From the NCBI GenBank assembly GCA_016222945.1, contig JACRPY010000011.1:1-9133 (forward strand): DNA of 9,133 nt, given 5' to 3'. Below the pieces are notes generated by a model. That model was not told the origin of the DNA and did no database searches. It was given only the letters and a program-made list of their open reading frames with translations. The stretch's first letter is position 1, and each line of letters opens with the position of its first letter. The DNA is from Methanobacterium sp. Lineage in GTDB: Archaea > Methanobacteriota > Methanobacteria > Methanobacteriales > Methanobacteriaceae. Of this stretch, positions 7,611 through 9,133 are shown in pieces. The position numbers were made by a program, and so were the translations under genes.

Positions 7611-7640
7611 AATGCCCTGTTTTTCAGCTTATTTGGCATT
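7611..7640 (-). promoter_or_regulatory. Bulged hairpin in the rps3ae leader
   Basis: On the minus strand AATGCC, then AAATAAG, CTG, AAAAA, CAG and GGCATT can fold into a nine-pair stem (6 + 3) with a seven-base bulge on the 5' side and an AAAAA loop. It ends 14 bases before the GGTG ribosome site of rps3ae. If transcribed, it could be a protein-binding or translation-control element. Read on the plus strand the same hairpin is followed by eight T, so it could instead end an antisense transcript. Confidence 0.4.
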
Positions 7641-7664
7641 TTTTTTCTTTGTTTTTAAGCTTTT

Positions 7665-7690
7665 AAAAAAGAACCCTCCAAAAAGAGTTC
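7665..7690 (-). terminator. Terminator-like hairpin plus T6 upstream of rps3ae
   Basis: Minus strand GAACTC, loop TTTTTGGA, GGGTTC (six pairs including one G-T) immediately followed by TTTTTT. It resembles an intrinsic terminator. It lies about 80 bases before the rps3ae ATG, so it either ends a transcript coming from the right (the lipoprotein gene or a small RNA) or attenuates a long rps3ae leader. Confidence 0.35.
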
Positions 7691-7750
7691 ATAAACTATC
7701 AAAATTGATAACTTTAATAAAAATCACTTAATATACAATCTCATTTCTAC

Positions 7751-7758
7751 TTTATAAA
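7751..7758 (-). promoter_or_regulatory. Candidate TATA box for rps3ae
   Basis: TTTATAAA, in minus-strand context CCATATATTTATAAAG, is a good match to an archaeal TATA box. A start about 25 bases downstream (near 7729) would give a leader of roughly 145 bases containing both hairpins. The box is self-complementary, so direction is not fixed, and an alternative TATA-like GCTTAAAAAC lies closer to the gene at 7652-7661. Confidence 0.3.
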
Positions 7759-7886
7759 TATATGGAAACACATTCCAATAAATTCTCATAAAACCAGAGT
7801 TCAATAATGCTGATTTCCATATTAAATTTAAATAATTATCTTTAAAAAATCCGCCCAGGTATATTATTATAGTAAGTTATCGATGC

Positions 7887-7894
7887 TATTTATA
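7887..7894 (-). promoter_or_regulatory. Candidate TATA box in the intergenic region
   Basis: Minus-strand TTTTTAAAGTATAAATAGC contains a well-formed TATAAATA. A start about 25 bases downstream would fall just before the GC-rich island at 7851-7860. No gene follows for nearly 300 bases, so if it is active it would serve a small RNA or a very long rps3ae leader. Confidence 0.25.
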
Positions 7895-8007
7895 CTTTAA
7901 AAATTTAAGTAAATTTTTAATGTTCAAAAAATCATAGATTTTCCTCAACTTTAAAAAAATTCACTTACAATTCCATAGCAAAAATTTAAAAATAATAATA
8001 ATGCCTT

Positions 8008-8039
8008 AAAAAGGAAATAAAATGAATTTATGTCCTTTT
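8008..8039 (-). terminator. Possible terminator of the lipoprotein gene
   Basis: Minus-strand AAAAGGA (8039-8033) and TCCTTTT (8015-8009) form a seven-pair stem with a 17-base loop. The T run continues at the 3' side and more T-rich sequence follows near 7981-7999. It lies about 50 bases after the TGA of the lipoprotein gene, a suitable place for a U-tract archaeal terminator. Confidence 0.35.
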
Positions 8040-8087
8040 CTATGCAATAAATTAAGTTATAAGCCATCAGTACATGCTCATTATTCA

Positions 8088-8435
8088 TCAGCCGTTTTGA
8101 CTTGTCGGAACCCATCCTTCACCATTACAAGCAGGGCAAACACCATTTCCACCACATACTTGGCAGGTATAACCATTTTCATCCACTCCAGTTCCACCAC
8201 AGCCCCAGCAAATGCCACTTCCGCCACATTCAGGACATGTTTTTTTATTGGATGTTGTAGTTTTTTTAGTTTTATTTGTTGTAGTTTTATGAGTTGTACC
8301 TGTGTTAGATTGCTGATCAACATCTGATGTGTTCACTGATGTACTATTTGATGGTAAATCCGTATTTATACAACCAGACACACTTAAAGAAATCATCATC
8401 ATGCCTATAATCAATGCTAAAAAGCTTTTCTTAAT
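8088..8435 (-). CDS. Small predicted lipoprotein with four DnaJ-type CXXCXGXG zinc motifs
   Basis: A 115-residue protein of unknown function. Starting at the ATT at 8433-8435, the N-terminus reads MKKSFLALIIGMMMISLSVSGC: basic n-region, hydrophobic core and lipobox VSGC with Cys22 as the expected lipid-anchored residue. A Ser/Thr/Asn/Lys-rich linker spans about 25-66. Four CXXCXGXG motifs follow: CPECGGSG (67-74), CWGCGGTG (76-83), CQVCGGNG (91-98) and CPACNGEG (100-107), the same number as in the DnaJ cysteine-rich domain but with shorter spacers (1, 7 and 1 residues). No J-domain or substrate-binding domain is present. The predicted place is the outer face of the membrane, where it could bind zinc or assist protein or redox folding; this is inference. 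Starts at the TTG at 8414 or the ATGs at 8402-8394 would lose the basic n-region and lack a ribosome site. The gene stands alone between large gaps. Confidence 0.72.
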   Translation of the reverse strand: MKKSFLALIIGMMMISLSVSGCINTDLPSNSTSVNTSDVDQQSNTGTTHKTTTNKTKKTTTSNKKTCPECGGSGICWGCGGTGVDENGYTCQVCGGNGVCPACNGEGWVPTSQNG

Positions 8436-8443
8436 TTTTAACT

Positions 8444-8448
8444 CCTCC
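8444..8448 (-). promoter_or_regulatory. Strong Shine-Dalgarno GGAGG that points to an ATT start
   Basis: The minus strand has AAGGAGGAGT with core GGAGG at 8444-8448. Eight bases later is ATT followed by AAG AAA AGC, in frame with the lipoprotein signal peptide. There is no ATG, GTG or TTG at normal spacing in this frame, and an in-frame TAA lies just upstream of the site, so the start cannot be further 5'. Confidence 0.6.
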
Positions 8449-8617
8449 TTTTATTCATTTCCCCTATGTCGATTCCATAGATATAACAAATATAATCAGT
8501 AGTATAAATGGTAATCACTATAAATATTTACTATTTTAGAATATGATGAGTTAATAAGACTAAAAAATAATATATTACCGGGTATATGTATAAACTTTGA
8601 ATAAATTAATTATTTAG

Positions 8618-8639
8618 GCATTATTAAAAAAATAAATGC
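8618..8639 (-). terminator. Possible terminator of the NifX-like gene
   Basis: Eight bases after the stop codon, the minus strand has GCATTTATT, TTTTT and AATAATGC, which can form an eight-pair stem with one bulged T. The run of seven T lies in the loop region, so it is not a classical hairpin-then-T terminator, but archaeal termination responds mainly to the U tract. Confidence 0.4.
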
Positions 8640-8646
8640 TTTAAAA

Positions 8647-8976
8647 TCAAAATAATGATTTTTCCATGAATTTAAGATGATCAATAAATCTTTCAAGAAC
8701 TTCACCAATCAATCCTTCGTCTTCAACAATTTTAATTCCTGCATTTTTAAGGCCAAATTTACCTTTTAAACCTGCTTGAACACATATTATAACATCACAG
8801 TCATTTATAGTATCTAATGATTTCTGCCATTGATGTTTTTCACCTTTAACTTTTGGCGATTCTCTTTTTTCAATGAAATTCACATTATTTGCATCAAATT
8901 CATAAATCTTGAATTCTTGTGCTTTTCCAAAATGATCCACATCTTTACCATTGGATGTTGCTACCGCTATTTTCAT
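8647..8976 (-). CDS. NifX/NifB-C-like protein (dinitrogenase iron-molybdenum cofactor family)
   Basis: Small cytosolic alpha/beta protein of the family that includes NifX, NafY, the NifB C-terminus and archaeal MTH1175-like proteins, which bind or carry iron-sulfur or iron-molybdenum clusters. The ATG at 8974-8976 gives 109 residues starting MKIAVATSNG, the standard family N-terminus, with GGTGAT four bases upstream. The upstream GTG (8983-8985) and ATG (8980-8982) overlap that ribosome site and are less likely. The HFGKAQEF motif (15-22) matches the family HFGxAxxF. DCDVIICVQAGLKGKFGLKNAGIKI (59-83) corresponds to the usual second half, here with two cysteines, Cys60 and Cys65. No nif genes are visible nearby, so a general metallocluster role is more likely than nitrogenase assembly. 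It follows the truncated gene at the right edge by 46 bases and may share its transcript. Confidence 0.82.
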   Translation of the reverse strand: MKIAVATSNGKDVDHFGKAQEFKIYEFDANNVNFIEKRESPKVKGEKHQWQKSLDTINDCDVIICVQAGLKGKFGLKNAGIKIVEDEGLIGEVLERFIDHLKFMEKSLF

Positions 8977-8980
8977 AATC

Positions 8981-8986
8981 ATCACC
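8981..8986 (-). promoter_or_regulatory. Ribosome binding site GGTGAT that decides the NifX-like start
   Basis: Minus-strand GGTGAT followed by GATT and then ATG at 8974-8976. The site contains the GTG of the longest possible frame, so initiation there is unlikely. Confidence 0.65.
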
Positions 8987-9022
8987 GGATTTTATTATAT
9001 CTTGCCTGGTTCAAATTAGTTA

Positions 9023-9133
9023 CTATTTCACACCAACAAAAACAGGTCTTTCTCCTGTTTCTAATTGCCATTCTTCATCTTTAAAATCCGAAGAAATAAA
9101 TATCTCAAAACCAGTTTTTTTCATTAATTCAAT
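9023..9133 (-). CDS. C-terminal end of an unidentified protein (5' part outside window)
   Basis: An open minus-strand frame enters from the right edge and ends at TAG 9023-9025, giving the last 36 residues: starting IELMKKTGFEIFISSDF, containing EEWQLETGERP and ending VFVGVK. The pattern of a helix, Lys-Thr-Gly-Phe-Glu, then a final hydrophobic strand resembles the C-terminus of class I SAM-dependent methyltransferases, but the piece is too short to assign. The GC-neutral codon use resembles the neighbours. An ATG at 9122-9124 lacks a ribosome site, so the gene most likely begins beyond the window. It lies 46 bases upstream of the NifX-like gene on the same strand. Confidence 0.6.
   Translation of the reverse strand: MELMKKTGFEIFISSDFKDEEWQLETGERPVFVGVK

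Larger units (their letters stand above)
7584..8087. other. 504-base gene-free AT-rich region upstream of rps3ae
   Basis: No reading frame of convincing length with a ribosome site is seen on either strand. The region holds TATA-like strings (7751-7758 and 7887-7894), a hairpin followed by six T on the minus strand (7665-7690), a bulged hairpin at 7611-7640, and an isolated GC-rich island CCGCCCAGGT at 7851-7860 within otherwise very AT-rich DNA. The 3' flank of the lipoprotein gene, with a possible terminator at 8008-8039, is at its right end. Its length and structures make it a candidate for a regulated leader and/or a small RNA, but nothing matches a known RNA family by eye. Confidence 0.5.
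8436..8646 (-). promoter_or_regulatory. Upstream region of the lipoprotein gene with TATA-like boxes and an imperfect direct repeat
   Basis: This 211-base gap is AT-rich. Minus-strand ATTTATAGTGATTA and ATTTATACTACTGATTA (8512-8525 and 8493-8509) form an imperfect tandem repeat, and both contain TATA-like ATTTATA. Either copy would place a transcription start 40-60 bases before the ATT codon. I see no coding frame here. Confidence 0.3.

Noticed and set aside
7665..7690. GGGTTC resembling a tRNA T-arm
   Set aside because: No GGTTCRA continuation, no acceptor stem, no anticodon arm; a simple hairpin plus T tract explains it better.
7752..7820. 22-residue minus-strand mini-frame in the gene-free region
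   Set aside because: No Shine-Dalgarno and no recognisable sequence; its end coincides with a TATA-like box, so it is probably chance.
8081..8323. 80-residue minus-strand frame in another phase over the lipoprotein gene
   Set aside because: Low-complexity shadow of the lipoprotein frame, no ribosome site and no recognisable motif.
8022..8327. 101-residue plus-strand frame with AAAAGGAAATAAA before its ATG
   Set aside because: It overlaps the lipoprotein gene on the opposite strand; its Cys/Ser/Thr-rich sequence is the complement of the cysteine motifs and linker, and the lipoprotein frame has clear protein motifs.
8541..8547. Box C-like ATGATGA on the plus strand, suggesting a C/D guide RNA
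   Set aside because: No matching D box (CTGA) or terminal stem at a suitable distance.
1..9133. CRISPR array, insertion sequence or tRNA/rRNA genes
   Set aside because: No regularly spaced repeats, transposase motifs or tRNA cloverleaf elements were seen on either strand.

Overview
The window looks like part of the chromosome of an AT-rich methanogenic archaeon, most likely Methanobacteriales (Methanobacterium or a close relative). The evidence is the archaeal/eukaryotic ribosomal protein S3Ae, an archaeal-type cofactor-independent phosphoglycerate mutase (ApgM), an archaeal GlmM/GlmU pair, strong GGTG(A) or GGAG Shine-Dalgarno sites and TATA-like AT-rich intergenic DNA. The assignment is an inference from gene content; no search was run.

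Every supported gene lies on the minus strand, so the natural reading order is from high to low coordinates. At the right edge is the 3' end of an unidentified gene (9023-9133), followed by a small NifX/NifB-C-like protein (8647-8976). Next comes an isolated small lipoprotein gene (8088-8435), preceded by a 211-base intergenic region. It encodes a secreted, lipid-anchored module with four DnaJ-type CXXCXGXG zinc motifs and appears to start at a non-canonical ATT codon. A roughly 500-base gene-free AT-rich stretch (7584-8087) follows, with TATA-like boxes and two hairpins upstream of rps3ae.

From 7583 down to the left edge is a tightly packed co-directional run: S3Ae, a DUF92 membrane protein (family related to the phytyl-phosphate kinase VTE6), ApgM, GlmM, GlmU, a gamma-class carbonic anhydrase, HisC, and an NrdG2-type radical-SAM activase cut by the left edge. 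Spacers are between 56 bases and a 4-base overlap, so most or all of the run may be one operon. A weak internal promoter before the carbonic anhydrase gene is possible.

Functionally, GlmM and the bifunctional GlmU convert glucosamine-6-P to UDP-GlcNAc, the precursor for pseudomurein and glycans. ApgM supplies central carbon flux, DUF92 may recycle isoprenoid phosphates for lipids, HisC serves histidine synthesis, and NrdG2 would activate anaerobic ribonucleotide reductase. The run thus combines translation, envelope-precursor and housekeeping genes. The least ordinary parts are the DnaJ-zinc-finger lipoprotein with its odd start and flanking inverted repeats, and the structured leader of rps3ae. 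Three start codons are revised here (ApgM, NifX-like, lipoprotein) on the basis of Shine-Dalgarno spacing and N-terminal sequence.
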